Of a DNA stretch of 64,000 bases, positions 1 to 15,410 are shown piece by piece. Made by a program: the position numbers and the translations under genes. Origin of the DNA: Perkinsus marinus ATCC 50983 (Eukaryota; Perkinsozoa; Perkinsida; Perkinsidae); NCBI RefSeq assembly GCF_000006405.1, contig NW_003216689.1:324616-388615 (forward strand), read 5' to 3'. Each line of letters begins with the position of its first letter. Position 1 is the stretch's first letter. Under the pieces are notes generated by a model. The model searched no databases, was not told where the DNA came from, and worked only from the letters and a program-made list of their open reading frames with translations.

Positions 1-31
1 GTGTAACTATTCAAGAGTGTTCTATCGGCAG

Positions 32-1465
<1,434 letters not shown>

Positions 1466-2109
1466 TCGTTTCCTCTCCTCTCTACACTTGAGTATTGATG
1501 AATCCCTTCATAACACACGCAAGTCGGAAAGCCGCTGCTGTGGGGCGTCGAACGCAATGCAGACGTTAAAGTGTTTTCTAACTTTCTCGATTTTCTTGCG
1601 AGACTGCGGAGCAGGAGAGTCTTAGCAGATCGTCGGCAGTGCCTTTCGAACCATCGCAATCTGATCGCACCATATCACCAACGATGCCACGCCTTGACGG
1701 AATCGCCAGTTAAAAAATTGTTGGTCATGTTTGATGATTGTCTTTTGAGGATCCCTAGTTTCTAGCCTGAGCACACCGACTCGCCTGATACGGGCGGTGA
1801 GCGACATTACTCTGGGCTCAACGATGCTCCTACATTTTAATAGTAAGTGGACCCGTTAGTCCTGAGTAAGACAACGAATTCGCACTCCTCGGAGATATAC
1901 ATCCAAGAAAGGTATTCTTTCAAATGGTGGTAGTTAAGGATGGTGTTGTGATGGTGAAATGAAGTGAGAGGCGGAAAATTTTTTCATTTTCAAAAAGATT
2001 AAAATGGTGAAGATGGAGAACAGCCATAACACTTCGAGTATATTCGCGTCTCGGAAGTCGGTCGCATTGCTTCACGGGTTCTCACTTTCTCTATTTTGAA
2101 TCGAATGAA
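1466..2109. other. Intergenic, no gene seen
   Basis: Between the FNR stop and the TOG gene ATG. Short ORFs on both strands show no recognisable domain and no splice-joinable coding frame. I see no tRNA or repeat here. It presumably holds the FNR 3' end and the trans-splice acceptor of the next gene. Confidence 0.5.
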
Positions 2110-5100
2110 ATGCCATCATCTGCTCTGATTGAAACCGTCCTGTCTGCCGTGAAAGCATGCACTCCTTCTCCACAAGACTTGACTACTGAGGAACTTAACA
2201 TTCCTGATGATATCATAACGAGTTTCGGAAGGAAAAGCGCTGATGAACGGAAAGCGGCATACACGTGGCTGGGTGCGAACCTCAGCCCGATAGACCCAGA
2301 CCACAACCATGCTCTATTAGCTCGCCTCTCCGTGAGATGCAAGAGCTTCCTGGTGGATGCAGCGCTCCAGGTGAAGCAGTGTATCGTGACTACAATGCTA
2401 ACGCTATTTGAAAGCGAGGCTTGGCTGGAGGCAACAGCATTCGAGATAGTCCTACCTCGCATGGTCCGTGCCTATCTGTCTGATACCAAATGCGGCTTGA
2501 CACTTACCAGCATCCTTCACACTGTTGCTATGAAGAAGGGCCTGGATGGTCCTGTAGCGGTTCTCACTCTAGTTATGGTAGAGATTGAGAACCCTACCTC
2601 ATCTTGGGGTCGACTTTTCATCGAACGGGGAGTTGACGCATTGGTGTCTCTGCTGGTAAACTTCAGCCCGTGCACTTTGAAACATCCGGGAATAATTCTC
2701 GGACCCATCACTCAGTGGTGTCGGGAAGATCTGCTTAGTTGCAGACAGCTGCATCGAACTGGAGAGAAACTTGCAAGATGCCTTTGTGGTTATGGAGGCG
2801 AGTCGATGAGAGATCTCCTCCTATACAACGGTAGCTATGAACCTGCTATCCCTCCAATTATCCGAGTTGATGGTATACAAGGGGCGCTGCTAGGCGGGGG
2901 TATCCGATTAGACGTATCAGTGCTAGCAATAGCAGCTCCAAAGGGCAGCAGCCCTACTGTCCAACGCCAGTCGGTTGAGAAGAGACCAATGAAGGCATCG
3001 AATGTCGCCTCTCCAGCTCGGCCGGAGCTGCACACGAGGAAGCCTATCGGCGCTGTGTTGGGTGAGGCTGACTACTACTTGATTGATGGTCATTGCTCCA
3101 CTAGATATCCCACCGTATATAGTGGCTGAGCAGCTCCTTAATCCTCAATGGGGCGTTCGGATGGAAGCTCTCACCAGCATCAAGTCTGCCCTCACAGACG
3201 GCGGTGTCTCCGGATCGAGCATCGTTGAGGAGCTGGGCAGTAGCCTTAGTGCAGTTGTCGAGAAGGAAACTCATAAGGCGTGCCTTTCCTTGGCGCTGAA
3301 TGTTGTTTGTCTAGCCGTCAAGGCAGACCCTCTGTCCAAGTACTAACATGAGCTCGACGGCTAGACGGTAGCAGTCAGCTCAGACCTCTTCTGAGGAGTC
3401 TTGGGATGGTCACGGCCAACCGTCTGGCTGATCGCAATGCACAAGTAAACTCTGCAGCCCGAAGCTGTCATGAAGTTTGGGTGAATGGCATGGCCGAGGA
3501 GTGGTGGAAGGTGCGCTGGCAGTCGAAGTGGTCGTAGTGGATGCTGCAGGTCGTTTGTGAGGGAATCCTCAGCGGTAGCGGGCGGCGCACAGCAGCAAGC
3601 AGTGAGTTGAAAGCCCGCCTACTGCAGCTGTTGGGAGAACGAGCAAACAGTGGGAAGGTAGACGACTTGGCCGCATCGATGAGTCTATCTAGTCGGATTG
3701 AACCTTCAGACGATCCCATGTGACGTCTTGCCAGCATTGTTGACCAAGGGCTGCCTAACTGATCGTCACGCTGGTCTACGATCATCTAGTGAGCGGCTAT
3801 TGAGGTACCTCCTCCCCACAGCGAATAACAAAGCCATTACTGTGATGCTGGAGTCACTGACCGCGTCAGAAAGGCAGGCCCTGCGCCCTGTGCTCTCCCG
3901 GGTGGCGTCAGTCGACTCGACATCACCGCTTCAACGACAAGAAAAGACTTATCGATCGGTTGGGTGCTCGAACGGTTCTAGGGTGCCAGCATCTTCTGAG
4001 ATGATAGCTTTGCAGACGCCCATTAAGGATATCGAGGTTGAGTCGGCGGATGTTGCTGCTGATGACGTTTTGCTCGAGTACATCGGCCAGGCTCCACGGA
4101 TCCCCACCAAGGCGACCTCAGCTGCGGAAGGCTCAGTAGAGGTGTTAAGAATTCAGCTCAGGCCAGCCGGGGAGCTGCAGGCCCTGCGTGTTTTGCGAGA
4201 CAAGGAAGCCTGTACGTTGGACCACGGCAGGCGGCCGAGGGCAACTGAGGAACGCCAGAAAGAAGTCAAACGGCAGTTCGAAACTCAAGTGTTGAAGAAG
4301 AGAGTAGGCTGGTGAATAGTTTCTATTTGATCATGGGTTTCAGGGCAATGAAACTCTCCTGGATCGCATGTTCAGTGCTGCTGTGGATGCAGAAGACCGT
4401 TGTGCTGTAGTGCAGCTGTGGAACGAATACGTCGAGGCGAACCCTCACCAATGCGAGTCTTTCGTAGACCTGCTAGTCCAGTGGATGGTCGTTACAGCAG
4501 TGAGAATAGATTATGTTCTTATTGCCATAACCACTTTGTAGAGTGATGCCGCCGAGAGTTCACAACTTCGGCGCTGTTGGGATGGTCTAGCCGATAGAGT
4601 AGCGGATTGCGAACTACCAAAACCAGTGGCAGCCGAGTTGCTTGCTTGGCTGTTGACGAAAAGTCGAGGCCTTGTTAACGACAGAGGCCGGAAAGTAGCT
4701 CTCATCTTGCGTACGGTCTCATTATCTTTGTTCTTGTAAATTCTCTCGAGGTTTCTAAAAAGGCAGGTAACGCGACGACAATCAAGTTGGTTACATACAT
4801 GTTGCGGACTCCCCTGTGTAGTCAGGGAGTGACAGACCTCATCCAACTTGCTGCCGATTGTGTATTCCTCGGTTAGTGATCGGCTACGTAGAGCAGCTGC
4901 CTCGCAGGTAGACGATGAACCGTTGAAGCATGCAACACGTATCGGATTATGCAGAGCAATAATTGCAAGGTGACGACATGTTACGACAGCGGCAGGATTC
5001 GAACCTGCGCGGGCAGAGCCCAGTGGATTTCTAGTCCACCTCCTTAACCACTCGGACACGCTGTCAGATGAGGTTTTTATTCCTGTTGCTGGTTGATCAC

Positions 5101-6283
5101 AGTAACACCGAGAAATCCTCACGACGTATAGTACCCATGCACGGATGAAACTATACGAACTTCGTGGAAATTGACCACGGTATGCTCATGCTTCTACCAG
5201 CATCTCTCTCTGTCACAGGTTCAGTCCTGCGACGCGGGCTGCGTGTGATACTGCGGCAAAGGCAATTCTGGAGCGTGGAGGAGAGCGTTGGTGGAGCACT
5301 ATGCAGCAGGCTTTGCGAGATACACATGCAGACTCAGATGTACTCTTCCCGTACTCAGAGTGGTCGCGATCATATCACAATGACTTTGAACGTCATCATC
5401 ACCCTTGATCCCATCTCTTTACGTATTTCTTCCGTAGGTCGTCAAGGCACTTCTTTTACCGCCATCCTTTGCGACCAAGGCTGGCCAACTTGAAAACGAG
5501 CAAACCAAAACTAGCAACTCCCCCGAGATGCTTCCGACCTCCCTTGAGGAGTCGCTTGCCTATTTGAAAACTCTTGAATCTGATATGATATCCGAAGGTC
5601 AAATACAGGGCTCTCGACGGCTGCTGAAGCAATTGACAAGAGTGTCCACGTTCGTTTTCAATGCTTGTGGTCCATCGACCGACCCGCGGATCTACCTTGC
5701 TTTTCTGAAGCCAGTTGAGCAAGTCGTGCGGTCTCCTGAGTTCTGGCGGAACGACGATATCCTCAAGCAGGACTTGGCCGAATTCATAACTTACATGCTT
5801 TCCCCATTGGTCAACAGATCACTTCGGCATGTTCTGACTCATGGGCTCGATCCCCCATGCAAAGAGGTCTTTGAAAAGCTCAACCACATCGTGATTCATT
5901 CTGTGGCGTATTATCTCGACCGTCCAGAAGCATTCGAAGCTCTACTTGAAGTGGGCCTTAGAGACCGCAAGTTCGTCCCACCTGTTGTTCGATGTATCGA
6001 CAAGCTGACGAGAAAGGGCATGCTTCCTCAACGAGATGCACAGTATGCAACACGGGTATGTCAAGTTCTCCTCCAGCACACCAGAGATCTCTTGAGACGA
6101 GCCGAACATGCTGGCGAGGCTGAGGTTACCGCTTCTGACTTAGTAATGGCTAGTATGCTGGCTCGAGGTCACTCCTTCGACTTGGAGGCGGTTCTGGAGC
6201 TACTATGCGAGCAAATGAAGGATGATATTACCCCTAGCGAGCTTACCGTACTACGTGCGGTATGTGACTACCAGCTCCAGTAA
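2110..6283 (+). CDS. TOG/HEAT-repeat protein, XMAP215/Dis1-like microtubule polymerase
   Basis: TOG-array proteins bind tubulin and promote microtubule growth at plus ends and spindle poles. The long first exon (from ATG 2110 to 3061) is rich in amphipathic helices. The next exons hold TOG-like repeats such as LLNPQWGVRMEALTSIKSAL and LPALLTKGCLTDRHAGLRSS. Small introns are readable at 3062-3104, about 3343-3374, 3511-3549, 3658-3708 and around 4310-4343. A larger one (about 4970-5218) holds a tRNA gene on the other strand. Phases agree on both sides of that intron (AG then G), so the downstream part (5219-6283, with another intron about 5339-5436) is best read as the same gene. A reader not accepting that join could end the gene at 4973. 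The C-terminal exon (5437-6283) is a single open helical region of about 270 residues. Total about 1,100 aa. The TOG call rests on repeat style and is not proven by alignment. Confidence 0.7.
4984..5065 (-). tRNA. tRNA-Ser(AGA)
   Basis: Complete cloverleaf on the minus strand. The 7-bp acceptor stem GACAGCG/CGCTGTC is followed by a G discriminator. The anticodon loop CTAGAAA sits in a 5-bp stem GTGGA/TCCAC and reads AGA. A long class-II variable arm (about GGGCTCTGCCC) is typical of Ser, and the T arm is GCAGG TTCGAAT CCTGC. It has no intron and the CCA is not encoded. It lies inside an intron of the TOG gene on the opposite strand. Confidence 0.97.
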
Positions 6284-6782
6284 GCGTACAGTACACGTAC
6301 TGGCACACTGTGTACCATGTTTGCCATTGGCTCACATTTCCACTGTCCACCGAATCCACCCTTGAGTGTGCATTCGACAATACTTGTCAATTAGTCGAGT
6401 TATCTGGTGATAGTGCGATCGACAGCACGATCGAGTGTTGGTGATGAGGTGACAGGCGACACCGAATGATGGATTTCTCGTTGTTAGAGTGACTCAGGCG
6501 GCCTGAGTCAGGCCCCGAGTCTTGGCGCTCCCATCGTCGGGAATATATTCGTATCTCATCAAGCCCCGCCGATAGACCGTTACACGTCTGTGCCGTTGCT
6601 TCCCTAGTATACGACGGATTCTCGATTCAAGTTGACTGGCGCCGTCGAAAAGATGAAAATATTCACTCAAGACGTTCCTAAACGATGACGTACTCAGTTC
6701 GGTTGTAATGCATTGTCGTGTACTCGTCAGCTTCCCATCTACGACGTGGTTTGGACCATAGCCTCCTATGACTTCTTCAACC
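6284..6782. other. Intergenic between TOG gene and IFT139 gene
   Basis: No coding frame supported. A near-perfect inverted repeat (GACTCAGG, 3-nt centre, CCTGAGTC) lies at about 6490-6508, roughly 275 bp before the IFT139 ATG. Its role is unknown. Confidence 0.5.
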
Positions 6783-9700
6783 ATGTCCGAACAGCTGACC
6801 TCTGAGCAAGTGTGCTCACTCGCCTTCTACTACTGGCGCAAAGGCTATCACAATGCCATCGGGCCTCTCCTTGAGAGACTGTTGCCTTCTGATGCTAACG
6901 ATAGGAGTGTTAGAGAACTTCTAACAGCTGCTCACATGTAAGCGCCGTCGACCATAGCTGAGCATTCTAGTCAAGTCGTAGCTCAGTTATCTCGCCGGTG
7001 GCCAGACCGTGACGGCACTCCGGGGTGCGTTGAAGCAGCTAACCTCACTGATAAACTCAAACACGCGTATTTCTCCCTCCTGTGAATTAGCTGTGTATGC
7101 AGCTGCCATATGGATGCACCGGGAAGCAAGTCTCGAAGGCAGCAACTCGCATCAGACCGATCACCATTCAGTTGCCTGGGAAGGACCAGAGTGCCATCAG
7201 CACCCTTCAACAGAAGGCCTCAACTGCGACTGTTGAGAATAGAGGCATCGGGTGAGGACACTGTCGAAGCGTTGGTCCCAGTTCATAGTCAGCAAGATAC
7301 ACCGGTTCAAGTCAGAATATGGCAAGCCTCTTCTTCTCCCTCGTGGGAGAGGTCGATCGAGCTGTACAGTGAGTGGTGCTGGCAATCGTAGTCGTACTGT
7401 ATCGGAACGCCATAGGTATCTGGACGCTAACCCAGCCTACCAGAAATGGGACGATCCGAGTGAGCAGGTTAGACAATAAGGTGGCCGACTGGTCGCCTCT
7501 TAGTTTCCGTCAACACCCCTGAAGACTCTGCGTCATCATTGTTGAACCCTACTGGCATGGCGTTGAAGGGCTGGTCTATAATCGATCAAGGCTTCCAACG
7601 CATGGCTAAAGGACAAGTACGTCAAAGGGTCATGTATCTCGAAGAATACCACCCAGGTCAAGAACTTCAATACGGCGGTCCTTGATGCAGCGATGCTGTG
7701 GTTCGAAGCGTCACTGCAAAGGAGTTCTGACGTGCTCGAGGCCGCCATGGGCAAGGCCGAGGTCAGCACTCTTGGCTTAACCCTGTCCTATCGCCTACTA
7801 GGTCCTCATTGCCAAAAGACAAGTCCCACCAGCATTGCACGTTCTAGCCGAATGCATGGCGACTCATGGGATTTGGTCGGCTTCCCTCGATGCCATGACT
7901 TGTCTCTTCTCTTCAACTCCCCAGGTACTCTCCTATCGGCCATACCCAGGCTTGGGCCAGCTTATTGGCCTCTGAGTTCGACCAAGTAACACTATAGTAG
8001 CATTCTGACGTCACGTTCTGTGGCAGGCTTACGACATAGTAGATCGTGCAAGAGCCAACAGTACACTGATGACAGCTGATGATATTGAGCTCGAAAAACT
8101 CTCTGTGAGAGAATACACCATCACGACGAGGATGCAGCAGCCGAGTCTTAGTTGGTTCATCTGGTCGCCACTGAAGGCCCATCGACGAAGGTTGTCCAGA
8201 GTGTCCAGAAGGTGCAGGACTTGTGCCTGCAGAAGGAGCCCCACAACGTTAAAGTAGCCATGATACTCCCATATGCGTTAGGGCATCATCGCGTGTACAG
8301 ATCCTCCTCGATCTCGCGTCCCTTATAACTCGACTATGTGCGACACCAACCGCCAGTCGAGGTGACGGTCAACACGTCAACCACGATCGGGAACTGTCCT
8401 GTCGCAGCTTGTGAATATGTCTCTGATCCCTCCAGAGGTCGGAAAGTGGTGGAAGCCTGTATTTTAATGTCTGTTGCTGCGCTCAAGCGTGCTGAGGACC
8501 AGTGAGAAACCCCCGTTGACGACACTTCGCACAGGCAGTCCGCCGTACAGGTCTCCATCTTCTAGCGGCGAGTCTTATGTCGGAGCTTGCCTCACTGAAA
8601 TTGGCTACCAAAAGCTCATGATGGGTTTGCCTAACGAGGTGAACGCGACCATTGTGTGATCGCTATGAACGTTTTCGGAACGATGAATCAATCGACATCG
8701 ACATTGCCTCTGCATCGATCGGTTGTGTGTATGTCTAGCAGGCTACTGAATACTTCAACAGGGCGATGAGTGCCTCTAATGAAGGGTCCGAGATAGATGC
8801 TCTCTATGGAACTATATGGTCGGTTCTTCCCATTCAGTCCATCACAACGACGATCTCCTTTCAAGGTGCTGTGTAGCAACAGGCGATTTCCAAGAGGCCT
8901 CAGATCAATTCGATCTCCTTAGTGAAATCACAACTTCGGCAAAAAGTAGATCTTTCGGACGTTTACTGGGAGTACCTTATCTCGCTTACAGGCGGCAAGT
9001 CAGCCGAGGTTGCGTATCTGAAATCGATCATTACTAGCCATGAAGGCCAAAGCGCACAGGTTCTCCTTCCCGCTTCTGTCCATTGGGGAACTCTCGTGTA
9101 ATCTAGGCAGTAGCGGCCCTCAACGAGTGTCTCACCTTGCATCTTACACGCTTCAAGCACTCAACAGGTCAAGACTTCTACCACCACTTGAACCCTTATT
9201 TCATGATGAAGATCGCTTACGAGTGAGGGTGTTGACAGCTCCACCAAGGGGATAGGCTTTTGTAGGTATATAGGCCTCAGTGAGCCTACACAAGAAGGGG
9301 CATCCAGTGGTGGTAGCAGCAATCTGGCTAGAGGCGTCAAGGTAGGCGGCCGGCGATTCGGAAATACAATTGACTGTTAGCAGGTCCTCGAGACCGTCAG
9401 CAGATTCATGCCGGGTCTCCTGTCGATAAAGATGGCCCTCGCCCAAGCTAGCATCAACATGGGCAGCCCCGACAAGGCAATGCGGTAGACCAACTTGACT
9501 GCGGCAGATGAGCGCATAGCCGTCCTCAGACTCCTAGGGCAGTCCCTGAAGGCCGACCCACCCTATATAGAGACCTACATCCGTCTCGCTCGCCTCCATA
9601 GTGCTCTCGGCCAGAAAGATACAGCGGCTAAGTAGATGCCTATAACGAGAAGCGAGGATCTCAGCTGTTGCCCTCAGGTATCTGGAGCAAGGCTTCGCCC

Positions 9701-12700
9701 AAGACTTCGGCATCCGATCTCATCCACTGTATGCAGCGGTGCGAGCTGAGGGGCTTATGATGGACAATCGAGTCCAAGAGGCGATAAAGCTCTTGCGAGA
9801 GGCCATCGAAGTTGACGGCGTAGGTCCCCTGATCGTAAAGAGGCAATTTATATCGGATCTAAATGACGACGTTGGATGATTCATCTGATAATAGATACGA
9901 CAGAAGACTGGCAAGAACCCCTCTCAAAAGGCGTCAAAAGGTTTGAGTTTCACACTTGGCGACAGGAGCATGCTCTTCCGTACTTTCATCGAAGCGCTCA
10001 CCATGGGCGATTTGTGAGCACCCTGGTGGGCGGCAGGCTGACGGTTGTTTCAGGACAGTCGAGGCCAAGCGACTTCAAGAGGATGCGATGGTGGAGTTCT
10101 CAGGAACAAACGAGGAGTCGACTATAATCGTGGCTGGTAGATGGAGTCTTTAGTTGCTGCTATCCTTCCTCTAACAGGTGCCGAGATAGCTGTGAGGCGA
10201 GGCGACATCGGGGAGGCCTTGACCGCTCTAAGCCGTGTTCCGCCGAGTAGTGCTAGTTATGGTAAGGCACGCCTTGCCATGGGAGATATCTTTAAGAATC
10301 ATAAAAAGGATAAGAAAGCGTAAGTCACGGAAGCAGATCTCCAAGTGCAACTCCTCGCTAGATACGCTCAATGCTACATGGATGTCTGCAATCACGAGCC
10401 AAGTGCCGTCAACTTGACTCGTCTTGGAGATGCTTACATCACCATTCTGGTAGGTCGCCGTCATCTGAGGGTTCCCCTTGTGAGGCTGATGGCAGGAACC
10501 AACTCTAGCCATAGAGGCATTCGAGAAAGCTAGGCGTCTTGATAAGAGTAGCAACCACACTAGTGACCACAACCTTGTGAAGAAGATAGCTCGAGCATGG
10601 ACACAGGTCAGCTGCTGTCCTCATATCTCAACGCCTCTCTATTTCTCTTCCTCCCAGAAGGAACCATTCACTGGTGACATTTGTCTGTGGGTAGCGCTTA
10701 GACGAGTTTTTTTGGAAACTGGGAGGCGTATCGTATTTCCTGTGTGGTGTTCAGATGCATGACTATGAGAAGGCCATTGAATGCTACAAGGCGGCACTCA
10801 AACGTGCCGACTCGATGCCAATTTCAACGTAGGTTACTCTCGCAGGGGGCACTACTGTAATCTGTCGAGTCGGTCTTAGATGCTCAGACCTCCGCAGAGA
10901 TCTGGCCAAGCTCTATCTCGACCTCGGACGCTATCAGGAATGCATTCAGGAAATGGAAAGACATCTGTCAGTGCCGCACGACGAGGCTTCCACGGACCAA
11001 GTCGCTGACAGGTACACCCACGTTATCGGTTATGAATTATTTCATGCTCAGGGTTGAGAGCTTCCTTCTTCTATCTAGGGCCTATCAGAAAGAGCATGCA
11101 TCTACAGTATGTTGTTGGTTTAGCGTGGACTTGATTTCTTTCTTATCAGGCCCTGCACCATGGCGACGCGAGGGGGATGAATCTGTCCGTTCCTCAGTGA
11201 GGAGTGCCATTCTCACTTACTCTATAACTGTGTTGAAGGTCCTTGGAAGCTTTGAAGGCAGCCAAGGAGACTTCCCTGAAGAGCCTTGCCGCTCTGGGCT
11301 TTGTTTTGGGCAAGAGTTCCGTCACTGATGATGATGAAGAAGACGGAGATCTTCACATGCTCAGGAAGCTGGCTGCAGACGTTCATTACCAGCTAGGTAT
11401 GCGAATCCTTCTTCACTACTCGACGGAGGGCTGAGTTCTGAGCTCATTCGGCTTGATGAACGTTTGTCTCGTCACGTTTCACCAGTTGCTTCCTTCATTA
11501 GGACAGTACTTGGAGCATCTCGAGAATAATTCCGATGCAGCCATCGGGCAATACACCGTGGCTGTGGAGTTAGACAATCATCACGGTAGGCTGGGCATCA
11601 TCGAAGGTCCTCAGTTTGGTGTCTCATGCAGAGTCTGCACTCATGAGCCTTGCTCGCCTCAACTTTGCTAGGGGCGACGCCGATTCTTGTGAGAAGACGC
11701 TAAGAGCCTTGTTGCGAATCAACAGGGATCATAAGGATGCGGGTGAGCCGATTCATGATAGGTCGTGGCGACAGCTTTCTCCCTCAGATATGCTGTTGGC
11801 GTCGGTGATGGCCTTGAGGGCTCAGAAGGCTCTGACGGCCTTTTCGGCAGACGAGGAGGGCGTCTTGATCGAATCTACGGATGAGTAAGATGTATTGATC
11901 AGTCTGTACAGCTAGTTACGATGGCAGGTTCAAGGCGGTCATTGGGCATTATAAGGATATGCTCGACAATGATCCCACCAACTTCAAAGCTCTTGCACAG
12001 TTGCTCCTCCTGTTCAGAAAGACGGGAAGGTGGGTTTCGTTAGATGATCGATTTGAACATCGTCGCTCTATTGTCTCAGGTTGGCCCGTCTCGGCCCCAA
12101 GTACCTCGAGCAAGCCCAAAGGGGTGTCCCTAAAGGAGCGCATACTCCTCCGGGGCTGAGGTGCCGATCACTGCCGTGGCGTACCACAGAGGCCTGTCCT
12201 CAGGTTCTCTCAGGGCATGCTCTCCCGATGGTTGAACCAACCTCAGGTGAGATGTCCCCACCCCTAGGGGTTCTTCCGAGTGCAATGATCGGATCATGTC
12301 CAGCACGGTCGCCCTCAACTTTTTTCAGTCTATCTTGGGTGCAATATCAGCCATCGTAGCTATTCACTGCATTTTCAATAATTACAATTCCATCGATTAG
12401 ACTTTTGAGACTGGGAAACGGAGCTCGGATTGTTCATACCTCCCATTTTTTGGCAGGATGCTTGAATAACACCTTTCAATGGTATGTATCTCTAGAATTC
12501 GACTGGTGTAGTCGTAGAAACATGATAATGAGCGAACGATCGCACAGAAAACGCGCCAAGTGACTGTACATGTTCTGATCGCTCCGGTATTCACATCATT
12601 TGTATGCCCTCTTTCCCACTTACTAACGTGATTCAGTTGCTACCGCCGGTAGTTATCATATTGAGAGACACACTACTATTGCAATCTTGTCATTAGGAAG

Positions 12701-13779
12701 CTATCGCGGAGTTCAATGATGCGAGGAAAGATCAAGAGTATCGCTACGAAGCTATCATGCATATGATAGAGATGTATCTCTTTCCTGACCCCAGTGATGG
12801 CTGCAGCCTCGAAGTCAGCTGCAGACTTCTTGTAGTCTAACGATTCCGAGTTCAGGGTCTGGCCCCTACTACTCGTCCGCCCATGACTAACATCACAGAG
12901 GCCAAAGACCTTTGCATTGAACTTGCCGAGCGAGAGAAGCTGGGTTGGATCCCTAGACTGAGGGTTCTGAGATACCAGGCTGACCTCTTGACACGAAACA
13001 AGACATTAGTAGAAGCCGCTCTCAGCGACTTGATGGCGCTGTACGGCTCACTGTGTTTATCTGGTATCTTTCTGGTTATTTCCTCTTCTAAGATTCAATG
13101 AGTCGAGGACCTACGTCCCGGCCCTGTTAGCAGTTTCACAAGGTCTGATTCTGTCCAAGCAAAATTCGAAGGCTCGGAATCAACTAAAGAGGATATGCGA
13201 GTTCGCTGCCAATTCGTGAGCACTTCTTCGGACCATGTCTCGTCTGAAGCATTCATAAGATACAATCCTGATTACGCTGATGATTTTGAAAAGGCCTGGC
13301 TACTCCTGGCAGATCTTTACATAGCAAACGGCAAGTAAATGTCATCTACAGTGCTCGTGTGTCACCAATGTGTGTGAGGTATGATTTGGCAACGAAGTTG
13401 TGTCTGCAAGCGAGAGACCAGAACCAGTCTTGTGGTCGGGCATGGGAACTCCTTGGTTTGATATATGAGAAGGAGCAGGCATATAAGGACGCCGCTATGT
13501 GAGATATGATGAAAGCGTGTACGTACCGAGTCTGCGTTCATCAGGCACTATCAGCGAGCATCGGAGTTGTTCTGTGAGCGCCGGGCGGCAGTTGGCTACC
13601 GACTGGCCTTCAACTTCCTTAAAGCTAAGCGGTATGTGGATTCTATCCGTGTCTGCCACAAGGTGGGTTAGTACCCTGAGCTAGGTTGAAATACTGTACA
13701 GGTATTGGCACTTGATGAACAGTATCCTCGAATTCGTCGAGACATATTAGACAAGGCACGTAGCTGCCTTAGAGTGTGA
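6783..13779 (+). CDS. IFT139: Intraflagellar transport protein IFT139 (TTC21 family)
   Basis: Subunit of the IFT-A complex, which drives retrograde transport in cilia and flagella. The gene is broken into roughly 25 exons with mostly 40-60 bp introns; a larger one lies at about 12300-12697. Recognisable TTC21 blocks run in family order. The N-terminal exon has [12 protein letters not shown] (6783-6938). The middle has [14 protein letters not shown] (about 9720), then [20 protein letters not shown], then [13 protein letters not shown] (about 10280). These are followed by [13 protein letters not shown] (about 10420) and [17 protein letters not shown] (about 10755). [20 protein letters not shown] (about 11670) and [20 protein letters not shown] (about 11945) come next. 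The end has [20 protein letters not shown] (about 13275), [29 protein letters not shown] and a C-terminus [14 protein letters not shown] then TGA. All are TPR helices. Individual exon borders in the middle are approximate. A flagellated zoospore is implied. Confidence 0.92.
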
Positions 13780-15410
13780 CTCGATCAATGCCCGGCATGA
13801 ACATGAGCCACCGATATTTTCTAGTCGAGCTGGCGTTGTTGTTTAGGAGTGGGGCTCTATCCTGAAATCCAATATTAAACTCCAACCTCCTGTGTTGACA
13901 CGCATCGGAAGACTAGTAAAAACCTCTGCTCACTAACATCCACCTTATCCGGAGCCTATACAGAATCATACGTATACATTCATTCTCGGAACTAAAGCCA
14001 GAATCTATGCTGCTTGAGCTACTCACACTTATGGGGACAGGCATTGGTTAAAAGCTAGGGTGAGGGTCCCTCACTGAGGAAATTCATCTCGGACATGACT
14101 AAACTGAAGCATCAACCGGAAAGTTGGAAAAATAAGCAACTACGATGGAGCCGAAAGCTTTACATTTCAAACCGTCAATCATCATTGTACGCTCTATGCT
14201 CACATTTCAATCTAGATTGGGACCTTTACATATGGTGTCAGTGAAGTTTCAGACAAAAGCGTTCGTTGAATATATCGGGCCAAGCTCCGTTGTGAGTTTG
14301 CTTCAACAGTCGACTAAAGGACCCGCCACCTGGACGGACGTATAGGTTAACACAACAGGGACAGCCCCAACTAACGTCCCAATAACAAGGACTTTGATGT
14401 CAATTGAACATGAAAGACTTCAGACGCGCTTCACTTGGACAAGACACGGAAGGTGGAGACACGAGAGCGAGTACACTCGATGCGGATGTCAGTCCGCTGA
14501 GCCTCGTTGTATGGGATCTGCCATGGTCGCCACCAAGAAAAGGATAATACCGACGCCGTATGATTTCTCGACGAATCCTCTAGGGCTTCCCTACGTCAAT
14601 GTGGTAGTTGTCTGCATCGAAGGCCCCAAAATCTGACAAGAGTTCACAGGACGATCGCCTGAGCGACGATGATTTCACCGTGTCTTGGCAGCATATTCGG
14701 GTGTTTCTCTTCGTAAGGTGACCAGGTCAGTGTCAAGGGATCCTGATGAGGAACAAGCTCATCAGCTAGGCGCGGTATGGTCAAAATGTCCACTGAACTC
14801 CGTGGTTTGTATGCGATGAACCTAATAGGTCATAACACTACGATAGAGTAGTCTCAGACGTGTACTCGTGGGCGGCTCCATCAAACTGAGTCAGAGGCGT
14901 TCGTTGTGATGAGTCGCTGTGGAGCGACTGAGTGGGTAAACGCGAGTAACTACGTAGACCAAGCTGCTGCTTCTGCGATTTAGTGAGATGAGATACTCTA
15001 TGTGAATGCAAACGGAACAAAGAGTTCAAGATCTTGTTACTCAATTTTATGCCCACCAATCTCAGTCGGAAGTAGCCTGGTCATCTCTTGCAGCATATGA
15101 TCAACGTAGCGAGTTACAAGGAGGGCGTTATGGGCCGCCACCTGTGTTAGAAGCAAACGGGACTTTATTCGCATGTAGTTCTCACTGAGCTCTCCATAGC
15201 CGAGCCCATGGCCTGGTCTAGTGCGTGTCGTAAACTACACGGGGATGTCGTCAACAGTGGAGGCCCAGCTTGGAGAAGATCCATTGGCATGAAAACTCAG
15301 TCTCATGAGTGCTCTCAATGGAGATGTGAGAAGAATGTTCTACTTTTGTTGTTGTGCTAGTGGCTGATATCCAAAGGAGCTAAGCAGCGAGATTCATTGG
15401 AGATGCACTT
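13780..15410. other. Gene-poor region, no confident gene
   Basis: Downstream of the IFT139 stop. Only short scattered ORFs (for example 14145-14345 and 14394-14636, plus strand). None carries a recognisable motif or joins in frame to neighbours. Nothing repetitive recognised. Confidence 0.4.
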
